Source: JBFIHF01 sp964411125 (GTDB taxonomy: Bacteria > Myxococcota_A > Bradymonadia > Bradymonadales > Bradymonadaceae). From it: a stretch of DNA of 64,000 nucleotides. Shown here piece by piece: positions 1 to 7,778 of this stretch. A program made the translations under genes and the position numbers. Each line of letters opens with the position of its first letter. Positions within the stretch are counted from its first letter, which is position 1. Under the pieces are notes generated by a model, which saw only the letters and a list, made by a program, of their open reading frames with translations, was not told where the DNA came from and searched no databases. The stretch lies in the NCBI GenBank assembly GCA_964411125.1, contig CAYPJU010000014.1:1-64000 (forward strand), given 5' to 3'.

Positions 1-2
1 CC

Positions 3-458
3 GGGTTCTCATACCTGGCCGTCGTGATGGACGTGTTCAGCCGCCGCATCGTGGGCTGGGCGCTCGCTGATCACATGGAGACCTCGCTCGTCGTGAACGC
101 GCTGAGCATGGCGGTGCGTCAGCGCCAGCCACAGCGAGTCATTCACCATTCTGATCAAGGCTCGCAGTACACGTCCCTCGAGTTCGGAGCGCGTTGCCGA
201 GAGGCCGGCGTAAGGCCGTCTATGGGGAGCGTCGCCGATTGCTACGACAACGCGATGTGCGAGAGCTTCTTCGCGACGCTTGAGTGCGAGCTTCTGGAGA
301 ACCACCGATTCACCAGCCACGCCCACGCGTGCGACGTCGTCTTCGAGTTCATCGAGGGCTGGTACAACCCTCACCGAAGGCACTCAGCCCTCGACTACAG
401 CTCGCCGATCAACTACGAGAAGCAACATCAGCGGAGGCCACGAGCCGATGCTGCCTGA
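3..458 (+). CDS. IS3-family transposase OrfB, C-terminal part (cut by window edge)
   Basis: This is the catalytic integrase (rve, DDE) domain of an IS3-type transposase. The reading frame is open from the first bases of the window, so the N-terminus lies outside. Visible catalytic motifs are the first Asp in VMDVFSRR, the second Asp in HHSDQGSQY, and the Glu in NAMCESFFATLE. The C-terminal FIEGWYNPHRRHSAL motif is typical of the family. The frame ends normally at TGA. Right after it, at about 460-485, lies GTCCACAAAAGCGGGTCAAC, which resembles an IS3-family right terminal repeat. The left end cannot be seen, so I cannot say whether the element is intact. Confidence 0.9.
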   Translation, partial: GFSYLAVVMDVFSRRIVGWALADHMETSLVVNALSMAVRQRQPQRVIHHSDQGSQYTSLEFGARCREAGVRPSMGSVADCYDNAMCESFFATLECELLENHRFTSHAHACDVVFEFIEGWYNPHRRHSALDYSSPINYEKQHQRRPRADAA

Positions 459-487
459 GCGTCCACAAAAGCGGGTCAACTCCAGAG

Positions 488-700
488 TCGAATCACTCTC
501 GTTGGCTCTATGAATGTCTGTCGAGCGAAGTCGACGAGTTCATCGTTTGCGACCCGGCGTTTGTGGTGCCTCCTGGCGTGGAGAACAAGAGTGACGTGCG
601 CGACGCCGAATGGCTGGCCCGGGCCGCACTGGGTGGCTGGGTGCGACAAATCTACCATGGCCCGTCGGTGCATTCGGAACGTACCGTCCGACAGACCCCG
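488..700 (+). pseudogene. IS110-family transposase remnant (N-terminal DEDD domain fragment)
   Basis: The frame reading WLYECLSSEVDEFIVCDP, then NKSDVRDAEWLARAAL and VRQIYHGP, matches the order of conserved blocks in the N-terminal DEDD domain of IS110/IS1111 transposases (WLYE..L, VCDP, NKSD..DA..LA, YH.P). Only about 65 codons remain. There is no start codon of its own, and the frame is lost after about 700. The fragment begins directly beyond the probable right end of the IS3 element, which suggests that IS3 inserted into it or deleted its 5' part. It is non-functional. The family call rests on motif order only. Confidence 0.6.
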
Positions 701-759
701 TTCTTGAGGGCTGTGGTGTGACCACGTAGCAAACTCGCTCACCCTCAGGGAGGAGCGGG

Positions 760-1089
760 ATGTCGAAGAGGCACAGCACGAGCAGCAAAGGGAAGTCGTG
801 GTGGTCCGCACAGGTGGCGGCGTGGCGGTCGAGCGGTTTGTCGCAGCGAGCGTTTTGCGAGCAGCGCGGGCTGAGCCCGTCGACCTTCGGGAAGTGGCGG
901 CGGCGCCTGGTGCACGAGCGCTCGGAGGCGCTGGTGTCGGTGAAGAGGCCCGAGTTCGTCGCGGTCGAGGTGCCGGTGCAAGCGAAGCCGCTCGTCCGCG
1001 TGTCGTTGGGCGTCGTGACGGTCGACTTCGAGACGCTTCCGCCGCCCGCGTGGGTTGCTGAGCTCGCCGCGCGAGGTGTGTCGTGCTGA
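760..1089 (+). CDS. tnpA: IS66-family accessory protein TnpA
   Basis: This 109-residue protein has an N-terminal helix-turn-helix-like segment (SGLSQRAFCEQRGLSPSTF followed by WRRRL) typical of the IS66 OrfA/TnpA accessory protein. A GGAGGAGCGGG ribosome-binding stretch precedes the ATG. The stop overlaps the start of tnpB, the usual translational coupling in IS66. It appears intact, but the element around it is broken. Its role in transposition is accessory and not well defined. Confidence 0.82.
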   Translation: MSKRHSTSSKGKSWWSAQVAAWRSSGLSQRAFCEQRGLSPSTFGKWRRRLVHERSEALVSVKRPEFVAVEVPVQAKPLVRVSLGVVTVDFETLPPPAWVAELAARGVSC

Positions 1090-1395
1090 GTCTGCCTTCT
1101 TCGGTTCGCATTCTCATCGCGACCGAGCCGACCGACATGCGTAAGGGCGTCGACGGGCTCTGCCGCATCGCCGAGTCCCAGATGGGCGGCGACGTGTACG
1201 GCGGGACCATCTTCGTGTTCGTCTCGAAGCGCCGCGATCGCCTCAAAATCCTCACGTGGGACGCGGGCGGCTTCGTCATCTACTACAAGCGGCTCGAGGC
1301 GGGGCGCTTCAAGATGCCGCGGGTGAGGTCGGGCGAGAAAGTCGGGCGACTCGAGGCGACGCAGCTCGCGATGCTGCTTCGAGGCATCGACCTTC
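1083..1395 (+). pseudogene. tnpB: IS66-family TnpB, truncated by internal deletion
   Basis: The start of the frame is a good TnpB match: VRILIATEPTDMRKGVDGL, then GTIFVFVSKRRDRLKIL and GGFVIYYKRLEAGRF. The frame runs normally to the LLRGIDL region, where TnpB proteins end. There it fuses out of frame into tnpC sequence, and the open frame to 1562 beyond the junction is a shadow of tnpC. The deletion removed the natural tnpB stop and the 5' part of tnpC. The junction lies at about 1383-1395. Confidence 0.75.
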
Positions 1396-2052
1396 GACGT
1401 GCTCGGCGAGTCGACCGGCGTCCTGCAGGTCGACGGCTACACCGGATACAATCAGGTCACGACGCCGAAGAAGCGCAAGCGCGCCGGCTGCTGGGCTCAC
1501 GCTCGCCGCAAATACTTCGAAGCCATCACGACCAAACCCGACGAGGCCCATCACGCGATTGACCTCATTCGCGAGATCTACGAGGTCGAGTACGTCGCGG
1601 CCGAGAAGAGCATCCTGGGGACCGAAAAGCATCGCGCGCTGCGCACGACGCAGAGCCGGGCGAAGGTCGACGCGCTGATGCAGTGGGCCGAGGACCAGAA
1701 GCCGAAGCACAACCCGCAGGGCCCGCTCGGCAAAGCGCTCAAGTACACGCTGAACCAGCGCAGGCCCCTCGAGCGCTTTCTCGACGACCCCAAAGTCCGG
1801 CTCGACAACAACATCGCCGAGCAGCACTTGCGGCTCATCGCGCTCGGCCGAAAGAACTTCCTGTTTGTCGGCCACGACGAGGCGGGACGAAACCTCGCGA
1901 CCCTGTAAACCCTCGTCTCGATTTGCCTCGCGAACGGGGTCAACCCCCAGCGCTACCTCACCGACGTGCTGATCGCGGTGCAGAACCATCCGCAGTCGCG
2001 GCTCGACGAGCTGCTGCCGTGGAATTGGCGTCCATCGCCGAAGACGCACTGA
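1387..2052 (+). pseudogene. tnpC: IS66-family transposase TnpC, 5'-deleted and with an internal stop
   Basis: This is the C-terminal part of an IS66 transposase: VLQVDGYTGYN, GCWAHARRKYFEA, RLDNNIAEQHLRLIALGRKNFLF and the terminal VNPQRYLTDVL...DELLPWNW. Family members are about 500 residues, so roughly the first half is missing. An in-frame TAA at 1906-1908 interrupts the frame after GRNLATL. The frame then continues coherently to the TGA at 2050-2052, so the TAA is a point nonsense mutation and not the natural end. The last catalytic region survives but the gene is dead. Confidence 0.82.
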
Positions 2053-2321
2053 CCCAATCACGAGATATCAGACGGCGAGAAGGCTCGGAAGAACGAGGTC
2101 TGTCGGACGCTTACACTCCGGTCGCCCCATGGTCGAAAGGGGGCAGCGGTGGACTGCTTGGCTCCCTCATTTGCTCGTCGGAGGAGTTGGTTCCGGAACG
2201 TTCGGATCGACATTTCGTACGCTTGCAGCGCGGGGTGCCATCCGGCAGGTTTGGTCATCGGCGCCGCTGGTCACAACGCAGCGATGCGCGTCCTCGCGGA
2301 CCTCGGGCGAACGGAGCAACC

Positions 2322-2999
2322 ATGAAGCCTACGATCATCTTGTACGACGTGGACGGGACACTCATCACGACGGGCGGCGCGGGCCGCCGGGCCCTGGAGC
2401 GAGCGTTCGAGCAGTCGTTCGGCGCGCCGGGGGACTTCGAGTTCCCGTTCGGGGGAATGACGGACCGCGGGATCTTTCGGCAGGGGATGGAACGGTCGGG
2501 GCACGACGTCTCGGACGAATGCTTCGACGCGTTGATGGTCGCGTACAAAGAGGTTCTGCGCGCGGAAGTCGAGGCGGCGCAGACGTACTTCGTGCACCCG
2601 GGCGTCATCGACAGCCTCGAGGTCGTGTCGGGTCACGACCATGTCGCCGTCGGGCTCGGCACGGGGAACATCGAACGGGGCGCTCGCATCAAGCTCGACC
2701 GCGCGGAGCTGAATTCGTGGTTCTCGTTCGGCGGTTTCGGATGCGATGCAGAAGACCGCGCCGAACTGATCGCGGCGGGCGCGCGGCGCGGCGCGGAGCG
2801 ACTGGGGGTCTCGCTGGGGGAGTGCAGACTGGTCATCGTCGGCGATACGCCGCGCGACGTGGCTGCGGCGCACGCGAACGGCGGCGTGTGCCTCGGCGTC
2901 GCGACGGGGGGCTCCACGCACGAAGACCTCACTTCATCGGGCGCGGACTGGACGGTCCCCGACCTGACCCACTTCGATTTTCGGGATCTAATCGCCTGA
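2322..2999 (+). CDS. HAD-superfamily hydrolase (phosphoglycolate phosphatase-like)
   Basis: This 225-residue haloacid-dehalogenase-fold phosphatase has motif I YDVDGTLI (nucleophile Asp9, general acid Asp11), a cap domain at about residues 18-90, motif II around VGLGTGN, and motif IV IVGDTPRDVAAA near residue 170. The ATG at 2322 sits directly before motif I, so longer upstream starts in the same frame are not needed. The size and cap fit the CbbY/Gph group, but the substrate cannot be read from the sequence. Its 3' end overlaps the converging methyltransferase gene by 12 bp. Confidence 0.85.
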   Translation: MKPTIILYDVDGTLITTGGAGRRALERAFEQSFGAPGDFEFPFGGMTDRGIFRQGMERSGHDVSDECFDALMVAYKEVLRAEVEAAQTYFVHPGVIDSLEVVSGHDHVAVGLGTGNIERGARIKLDRAELNSWFSFGGFGCDAEDRAELIAAGARRGAERLGVSLGECRLVIVGDTPRDVAAAHANGGVCLGVATGGSTHEDLTSSGADWTVPDLTHFDFRDLIA

Positions 3000-3899
3000 A
3001 CCGTCGGCAGCCCCCAACCCGATGGCGCCGAGGACGTGACGAACCGCCGGTATCGAGAGGCTGTTCCCGACGTACTTCCATCGCTGCTTGCGGCTGAACG
3101 ACGCGGGGAAGTCGAGGGCGCGCTCGAAACCGAGGAAGCGCGAGACTTCCGTCGGCGTGAAGAGCCGTATCGTGCCGTCGTCCCGTCTGAAGTACGACCC
3201 CGTGAAGTTCCACGACTTGCCGTAGCTCCCCGTGAAGCAGGTCGCGTAGGGCTCATCGGGCTCCATGACGTGGAAGCCGTCGCCGTACTTTTGCACGACT
3301 TTCGCGGGCACGTCGAACTCTCGGTCTACCCCTTCTTCCACCCATCGGTGCCACGCCGACAGCGGAGGCTGTGGGGGTTCGACGTGACGGACGCCGTCGT
3401 CGCGCGAAGCGACCAGGTAGTACCGCGGGCGTTTGTTCGGAACCCCGAGCTCGGTCGGGCACAGCACGGTCTCGAAGACGCCGTAGCCAGGCAGAGCCTC
3501 GAGCAGGAGGTCGCGAGCCCTCGACTCGGCAAAGCGCTCGACATTCTCGAGGGCGACGAACGCCGGACGAACATCGACCAGCAGGTCGAGAAGGTGGAGG
3601 TAGCTCTGCGCGCGGTGGTCCTCGACGTCGAGCTCGTTGCCGCGCCGCGTGTAGGGGGCGCACGGCGGGGACATCCACCAGAGGTCGGCTTCGTACGCCG
3701 CGAGGTCGTCGGCCGATAGCTGCAGGACGTCGCGCTGCCGGGCGACCGGCTTCCAGTTCCTGTTGTAGATTTCGACGACGTGGGGACTGATGTCGATCGC
3801 AGCGACGACGTCGACCGGCAGCGTTTCGACGGCGGCGGTGAAGCCGCCGATGCCGCAGTAGAGTTCCAGCGCGCGAAGTTTGGGAGCAGCGTTCGTCAT
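2988..3899 (-). CDS. Dnmt2-like cytosine-C5 methyltransferase (probable tRNA methyltransferase)
   Basis: This 303-residue protein carries all the cytosine-C5 methyltransferase motifs: motif I LELYCGIGGF (about 11-20), motif IV SPPCAPYTR with catalytic Cys80, motif VI ALENVERF (119-121), motif VIII RPRYYLV, and the C-terminal GNSLSIPAV. It also has features of the Dnmt2/TRDMT1 subgroup: Tyr-Thr-Arg after the PPC motif, the SYLHLLDLL stretch, and a CFT motif (221-223) followed by SYGKSWNFTGSYF. Dnmt2 enzymes methylate C38 of tRNA (Asp in eukaryotes, Glu in Geobacter). No restriction enzyme or second methylase is nearby, which fits an RNA substrate. DNA methylation cannot be excluded. Confidence 0.8.
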   Translation of the reverse strand: MTNAAPKLRALELYCGIGGFTAAVETLPVDVVAAIDISPHVVEIYNRNWKPVARQRDVLQLSADDLAAYEADLWWMSPPCAPYTRRGNELDVEDHRAQSYLHLLDLLVDVRPAFVALENVERFAESRARDLLLEALPGYGVFETVLCPTELGVPNKRPRYYLVASRDDGVRHVEPPQPPLSAWHRWVEEGVDREFDVPAKVVQKYGDGFHVMEPDEPYATCFTGSYGKSWNFTGSYFRRDDGTIRLFTPTEVSRFLGFERALDFPASFSRKQRWKYVGNSLSIPAVRHVLGAIGLGAADGSGD

Positions 3900-4020
3900 C
3901 TCGAAGGTGGTACCGCGACGCGGTGAGGGAGTCCATGCCCACGCGCCGGGCGGGCGTCCGAGGCTTGATTTGTTTTCCCTTCGGGCTGGAAGCGAGCGGA
4001 TGGAGGGCTGCGCGACGGCG

Positions 4021-4064
4021 ACCGGCTCGGAGGCCGGTCGTCCGCGCCGGGACGGAGCCCGGCG
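4021..4064. repeat. paired-hairpin intergenic repeat, copy A
   Basis: Two adjacent hairpins: ACCGG...CCGGT (4021-4038), then CGCCGGG-ACGGAG-CCCGGCG (4045-4064). A 29-bp stretch from 4036 to 4064 is repeated exactly at 5834-5862. It lies in the divergent gap between the Dnmt2-like gene and the sirtuin gene. It behaves like a REP-type element; its function is unknown. Confidence 0.7.
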
Positions 4065-4141
4065 GTCCATCAGTCCCGCGAGGTTTGACCGAGCCGGGGG
4101 AATCACGGCACCATGGCACCCGACTCTTGTCTGGACACCCG

Positions 4142-4960
4142 ATGAATCAGATCGAACGAGCGGCTGACGCAATCCGGGAAGCGGACGCCATCTTCGTGGG
4201 CGCCGGCGCCGGGATGGGGGTCGATTCGGGGCTCCCCGACTTCCGCGGTGATTCGGGATTCTGGAAGGCGTATCCGCCGTTTCGCGAGCGAGGCCTGAAC
4301 TTCGTCGATCTGGCGAACCCACGGTGGTTTCGAGACGATCCGACCACGGCGTGGGGCTTCTACGGGCATCGGCTGAACCTCTACCGCGAGACGGTGCCAC
4401 ACGAAGGGTTCGGCTTGCTGTTGCGTTGGGGCGCGGCGCGGTCGGGCGGTGCGTTCGTCTTCACGTCGAACGTCGACGGTCAGTTTCAGCAGGCGGGGTT
4501 CGGCCCCGACGAAGTGTGCGAGTGCCACGGCTCGATCCATCATCTGCAGTGCGTTCAGGGGTGCGAAGGCGCGATCTGGGACGCATCGAGCGTCGACATC
4601 GAGGTGACGAAAGCGTTCGAGGCGCGCGCCCCCCTCCCCAAATGCCCTCGGTGCCAGGCTCTGGCGCGACCGAACGTTCTGATGTTCGGAGATTCGGGCT
4701 GGGTCGCGAGCCGAACGGAGACGCAGACCGACTCGCTACGACGCTGGATGGAGCGGGCTAGGCAGGGAAGGATGGTCGTGATCGAGTGCGGTGCGGGACA
4801 GGCGGTTCCGACGGTACGATGGCAGTGTGAGCGGGTCGCGTCGGCATTCGACGCGCCGCTCATCCGGATCAACCCGCGAGAGCCGGACGGTCCCACGGGA
4901 ACGATCTCGATCGCGAGCGGAGCGCTGGAAGCGCTGCGGGCGATCGACGAGGCGATGTGA
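4142..4960 (+). CDS. Sir2-family NAD-dependent protein deacylase
   Basis: This 272-residue sirtuin removes acyl groups from lysines using NAD+. Visible are the NAD-binding VGAGAGMGVDSGLPDFRG (about 19-36), the TSNVD motif (108-112), catalytic His129 in ECHGS, four zinc-binding cysteines (137, 141, 168, 171) and the RPNVLMFGD motif. The ATG at 4142 lies just before the first conserved helix. The next gene starts a few bases beyond the stop, so the two are probably cotranscribed. The residues that separate deacetylases from desuccinylases are not clear by eye, so the acyl specificity is left open. Confidence 0.9.
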   Translation: MNQIERAADAIREADAIFVGAGAGMGVDSGLPDFRGDSGFWKAYPPFRERGLNFVDLANPRWFRDDPTTAWGFYGHRLNLYRETVPHEGFGLLLRWGAARSGGAFVFTSNVDGQFQQAGFGPDEVCECHGSIHHLQCVQGCEGAIWDASSVDIEVTKAFEARAPLPKCPRCQALARPNVLMFGDSGWVASRTETQTDSLRRWMERARQGRMVVIECGAGQAVPTVRWQCERVASAFDAPLIRINPREPDGPTGTISIASGALEALRAIDEAM

Positions 4961-4977
4961 AGACACAGGGAAGTGAC

Positions 4978-5793
4978 ATGAAGACCAGGAAGGTCCGGAT
5001 TCTCGCGAGCGGAAGCTCGGGGAACTCGATGTTCGTTCGGCTGGGGGAGACCCGTCTTTTGGTCGACGTCGGCATCGGTATCAAAGTTCTCGAAGAGCGC
5101 CTCGCGGAGCTCGGCGAATCGCTCGATACGTTGGGGGCGGTTGTCCTGACACACGAACACAGTGACCACGTGAGCGGCCTCTCGAAGCTGCTGAAGCGTC
5201 GCCCGGAGCTGCCGGTTCTGGCGACAGCGGGGACAATCCGCGCCGCCAAACTCGGTCGCGCCGACGTCCGACGGATCAAGGCGGGTAAAGTTCGGCGATG
5301 GGGCGGCGTGGACGTCTGCCCTTTCCGGGTGAGCCACGACGCGGCGGAGCCCGTCGGACTGCGCTTCGAGGCCGGTGACTTCGCGATGGCGCTGGCGACC
5401 GACCTCGGTTTTTGGAACGACGAGGTCGCCGAGGCGCTGCACGGATGCCCGCTGGTGATCGTCGAGGCGAACCACGACCCCGTGATGCTGGCGCGGGGTC
5501 CCTACCCCGCTTTCTTGCGACGGCGCGTCGCGGGGCGGACCGGGCATCTGTCGAACCGGCAGGCGCGCGAGCTCTTGGACCGGATCGCGGACCCGACGTT
5601 GCAGCAGGTCGTGCTCACCCACCTGAGCGAGACGAACAACGACGTCGATCTGGCGCATCGAGAGGTGACGCAGGGACTCGTCGGTTCCGACGTTTCCGTC
5701 GTCGTGGCGGTCCCCCGCCAGCCGACGCAGCTATTCGAACCGGAGGGGCGCGCCGTGTTCGACGGCCCACCTCGCCAGCTCGCGCTCTTTTAG
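4978..5793 (+). CDS. metallo-beta-lactamase-fold hydrolase, YycJ/WalJ type
   Basis: This 271-residue protein has the opening ASGSSGNSMFV and the metal-binding LTHEHSDHVSG (about residues 57-67) of the YycJ/WalJ group of MBL-fold proteins, which are proposed exonuclease-like enzymes. The ATG at 4978 is preceded by AGGGAAG at good spacing. An in-frame GTG at 4957 overlaps the sirtuin stop but has a poorer site. The gene directly follows the sirtuin gene and is probably in the same transcript. The substrate is not known from sequence. Confidence 0.85.
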   Translation: MKTRKVRILASGSSGNSMFVRLGETRLLVDVGIGIKVLEERLAELGESLDTLGAVVLTHEHSDHVSGLSKLLKRRPELPVLATAGTIRAAKLGRADVRRIKAGKVRRWGGVDVCPFRVSHDAAEPVGLRFEAGDFAMALATDLGFWNDEVAEALHGCPLVIVEANHDPVMLARGPYPAFLRRRVAGRTGHLSNRQARELLDRIADPTLQQVVLTHLSETNNDVDLAHREVTQGLVGSDVSVVVAVPRQPTQLFEPEGRAVFDGPPRQLALF

Positions 5794-5815
5794 GATCTGG
5801 GGGATGGGTTCGCGG

Positions 5816-5862
5816 ACCGAGCGTAGCGAGGTCGGTCGTCCGCGCCGGGACGGAGCCCGGCG
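5816..5862. repeat. paired-hairpin intergenic repeat, copy B
   Basis: This is the second copy of the element at 4021-4064. The distal hairpin CGCCGGG-ACGGAG-CCCGGCG (5843-5862) is identical. The proximal stem is ACCGA...TCGGT (5816-5836) in place of ACCGG...CCGGT: one base pair has changed on both sides, so pairing is kept. It lies between the MBL-fold gene and thiL. Confidence 0.7.
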
Positions 5863-5948
5863 TTCCCTGCGTCGGTGGCGAAGAGGCTAGCGTTTCGGGG
5901 GGGCGATCCAGTAGTGTATCCGGCATCTCCTCCACCAAGAATGGTCTG

Positions 5949-6953
5949 ATGTACGGCGAGTTCGAACTGATCGAGAAGATCGCAGCAGTATTCGACACCC
6001 CCGAGGGTCTGACGCTCGGGATCGGGGACGATTGCGCGATCCTGGATCCGGGGCGGTTCGATCTGGTGACGACGGATTCGCTGGTGGAGGGAGTTCACTT
6101 CGAGACGAAGTGGTCCTCGCCGGTGGACATCGGTTGGAAGTCGGTCGCGGTATGCATGAGCGACATCGCGGCGATGGGTGGTGGTCCTGGTGCGTTCTTT
6201 CTGAACCTGGCGCTCGGGCCGACGGTCGACGAACGGTTCGTGGACGGTCTGTTGGAGGGAATGCGTGCGGCGTGCGACGAGCTGACGCCGGACAGCTTCG
6301 AGGTCGCGGCTGGGGGTGGAGACGTGACGGCGTCACCCGGTCCGACCATGATTTCGATCACGCTGTTGGGAGAGGCATCGCCGGCGGGGCCGGTGATGCG
6401 ATCCGGAGCGCTCCCGGGTGATCGCATCGCGCTGCTCGGGCCCGTGGGCTCGGCGGAGGCGGGGCTTCGGTTGCTCCGCGGGGAGCTAGGGGCGAACCCG
6501 GACGAGTACCCGGCGCTGGTCGCGGCCCACCGTCGGCCGAGGCCGCGGGTCAAAGAAGGTGCCCTTCTCGGTCTGTACGGGGTTCCGTCGGCGATGATCG
6601 ACGTCAGCGACGGAGTGGCGCAGGATCTCGGACACATCCTGCAGCGCAGCAACGTCGGGGCGTCGATCGAGACGCACAACCTTCCGCGGGACGCCGAGCT
6701 GATCCGTCTGTCCGACAACCTGGGGATCGACACGACTCCGTGGATGCTCTCCGGTGGAGACGACTACGAACTTCTCATGGTGGTCCCGCCGGCGCGGATG
6801 ACGAAGCTTTGGGACCTCGCCCGCCGACACGACTGGGACGTGTACGACATCGGGGAGATCAGGGGGCGGGAAGAAGGTCTCCGGATCGTGGGGCCAGACG
6901 GTCAGGCGATGGATATGGACTGGAGTGGATATCGGCATTTCGGAGCGACATGA
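5949..6953 (+). CDS. thiL: thiamine-monophosphate kinase
   Basis: ThiL phosphorylates thiamine monophosphate to the active cofactor thiamine diphosphate with ATP. The 334-residue protein has the N-terminal GEFELI, IGDDCAILDP and TTDSLVEGVHF (about 41-51), then AAGGGDVT, DVSDGVAQDLGHIL and SGGDDYELL, all hallmark motifs of ThiL in the AIRS/PurM-like fold. The length is normal for the family. ATG 5949 is the first start before the conserved GEFELI; the open frame upstream covers the hairpin repeat and is not coding. The stop overlaps the next gene as ATGA. Confidence 0.93.
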   Translation: MYGEFELIEKIAAVFDTPEGLTLGIGDDCAILDPGRFDLVTTDSLVEGVHFETKWSSPVDIGWKSVAVCMSDIAAMGGGPGAFFLNLALGPTVDERFVDGLLEGMRAACDELTPDSFEVAAGGGDVTASPGPTMISITLLGEASPAGPVMRSGALPGDRIALLGPVGSAEAGLRLLRGELGANPDEYPALVAAHRRPRPRVKEGALLGLYGVPSAMIDVSDGVAQDLGHILQRSNVGASIETHNLPRDAELIRLSDNLGIDTTPWMLSGGDDYELLMVVPPARMTKLWDLARRHDWDVYDIGEIRGREEGLRIVGPDGQAMDMDWSGYRHFGAT

Positions 6954-7768
6954 GCGATCCGGCGAACGAGCATCAGTCGGCGTTGGCGCACCGTGAGGTC
7001 GTCGAACCGCTGTGGACCGCGCCGGTGTACGAGGCGTGCGGCATTACGGAACAGTCGATCGATCCCGGCGTGTCGGTCCTGGTGGCGGAGTCGCGTTGCG
7101 GCTACATCCCCGTGACTTGGGCGCCGACGCTGCCCGAGGACGTTCGAGTCATCGCCCTGGACCCGAGCCGAGCGATGCTCGACCAGGCTCGGCAGCGCAT
7201 CGACGAAGAGCTGGCCCGCCGCGTTTTCTTCGTGCCGCAACGCTCCGACAATCTAACGTACGCGGACGACGTCTTTCGAACCTCCCTCTGCCTCAACGGG
7301 CTGACGACGATGCGCCACGTTCGAGAGGCGACGAGCGAGCTCGCGCGGGTCACCCAGCAAGGGGGGAGCGTGATCGTCGCGACACCGCTTCGCGAGTGTT
7401 TTTCGGAGTTCTACGACATTTTCGACGAGGCGCTTCGTGCTCATCACCTGCACGACGTGCTGGGACGCCTTCACCAACTACAGGGTTCGTTCATGACGCC
7501 GGGGCGGCTCGCGTCGGTCGCGGAGGATGCAGGACTTCACGACCCGCAGGTCCATGAGGTGTCGTGGGACGTGGAGTTCGAGTCGGGACAGCATCTCTTG
7601 ATGAGCCCGCTGGTTCGCGAGACGTACTTCCCGCAATGGATCGGAGTCGTCCGGTCGTCCGACCGCGAACCGGTGCTTCGCTACATCGCGGATGCCATCG
7701 ACATGTACTGGCACGACCGTCCGTTCGTCAGCCAGATGCGCGCCGGCGTCCTGCGAGGGATGGTCTGA
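6950..7768 (+). CDS. class I methyltransferase-like protein with degenerate SAM motif
   Basis: This 272-residue protein is translationally coupled to thiL through an ATGA overlap. It has the order of a class I methyltransferase: a first strand VSVLVAESRCG, an acidic turn VIALDPSRAMLDQAR, a LCLNGLTTMRH segment, and SELARVTQQGGSVIVATPL where the post-motif-III strand lies. Motif I lacks the usual Gly-x-Gly-x-Gly (it reads AESRCGYIP), so SAM binding is doubtful. The C-terminal 100 residues match nothing I recognise. It is convergent with egtB, 10 bp away, and is not EgtD. Confidence 0.6.
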   Translation: MSDPANEHQSALAHREVVEPLWTAPVYEACGITEQSIDPGVSVLVAESRCGYIPVTWAPTLPEDVRVIALDPSRAMLDQARQRIDEELARRVFFVPQRSDNLTYADDVFRTSLCLNGLTTMRHVREATSELARVTQQGGSVIVATPLRECFSEFYDIFDEALRAHHLHDVLGRLHQLQGSFMTPGRLASVAEDAGLHDPQVHEVSWDVEFESGQHLLMSPLVRETYFPQWIGVVRSSDREPVLRYIADAIDMYWHDRPFVSQMRAGVLRGMV

Positions 7769-7778
7769 CCGACCGCGG

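Larger units (their letters stand above)
760..2052 (+). mobile_element. degenerate IS66-family insertion sequence
   Basis: Three genes in the order tnpA-tnpB-tnpC, characteristic of IS66, lie on one strand. The element carries an internal deletion joining tnpB to the middle of tnpC, and a nonsense codon near the tnpC end, so it cannot make an intact transposase. Terminal inverted repeats were not identified. The true ends may lie somewhat outside the coordinates given, which cover the coding remnants only. Confidence 0.8.

Noticed and set aside
476..1279. 267-codon minus-strand frame across the IS66 region
   Set aside because: Its composition is low-complexity Arg/Ser/Thr with no domain, antisense to tnpA and tnpB, which match known families.
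2988..3899. restriction-modification DNA methylase
   Set aside because: There is no restriction gene nearby, no long target-recognition domain, and the CFT motif points to Dnmt2.
6950..7768. EgtD-type histidine methyltransferase, because egtB is adjacent
   Set aside because: The protein lacks EgtD signature segments and a working glycine loop, and it is convergent with egtB.
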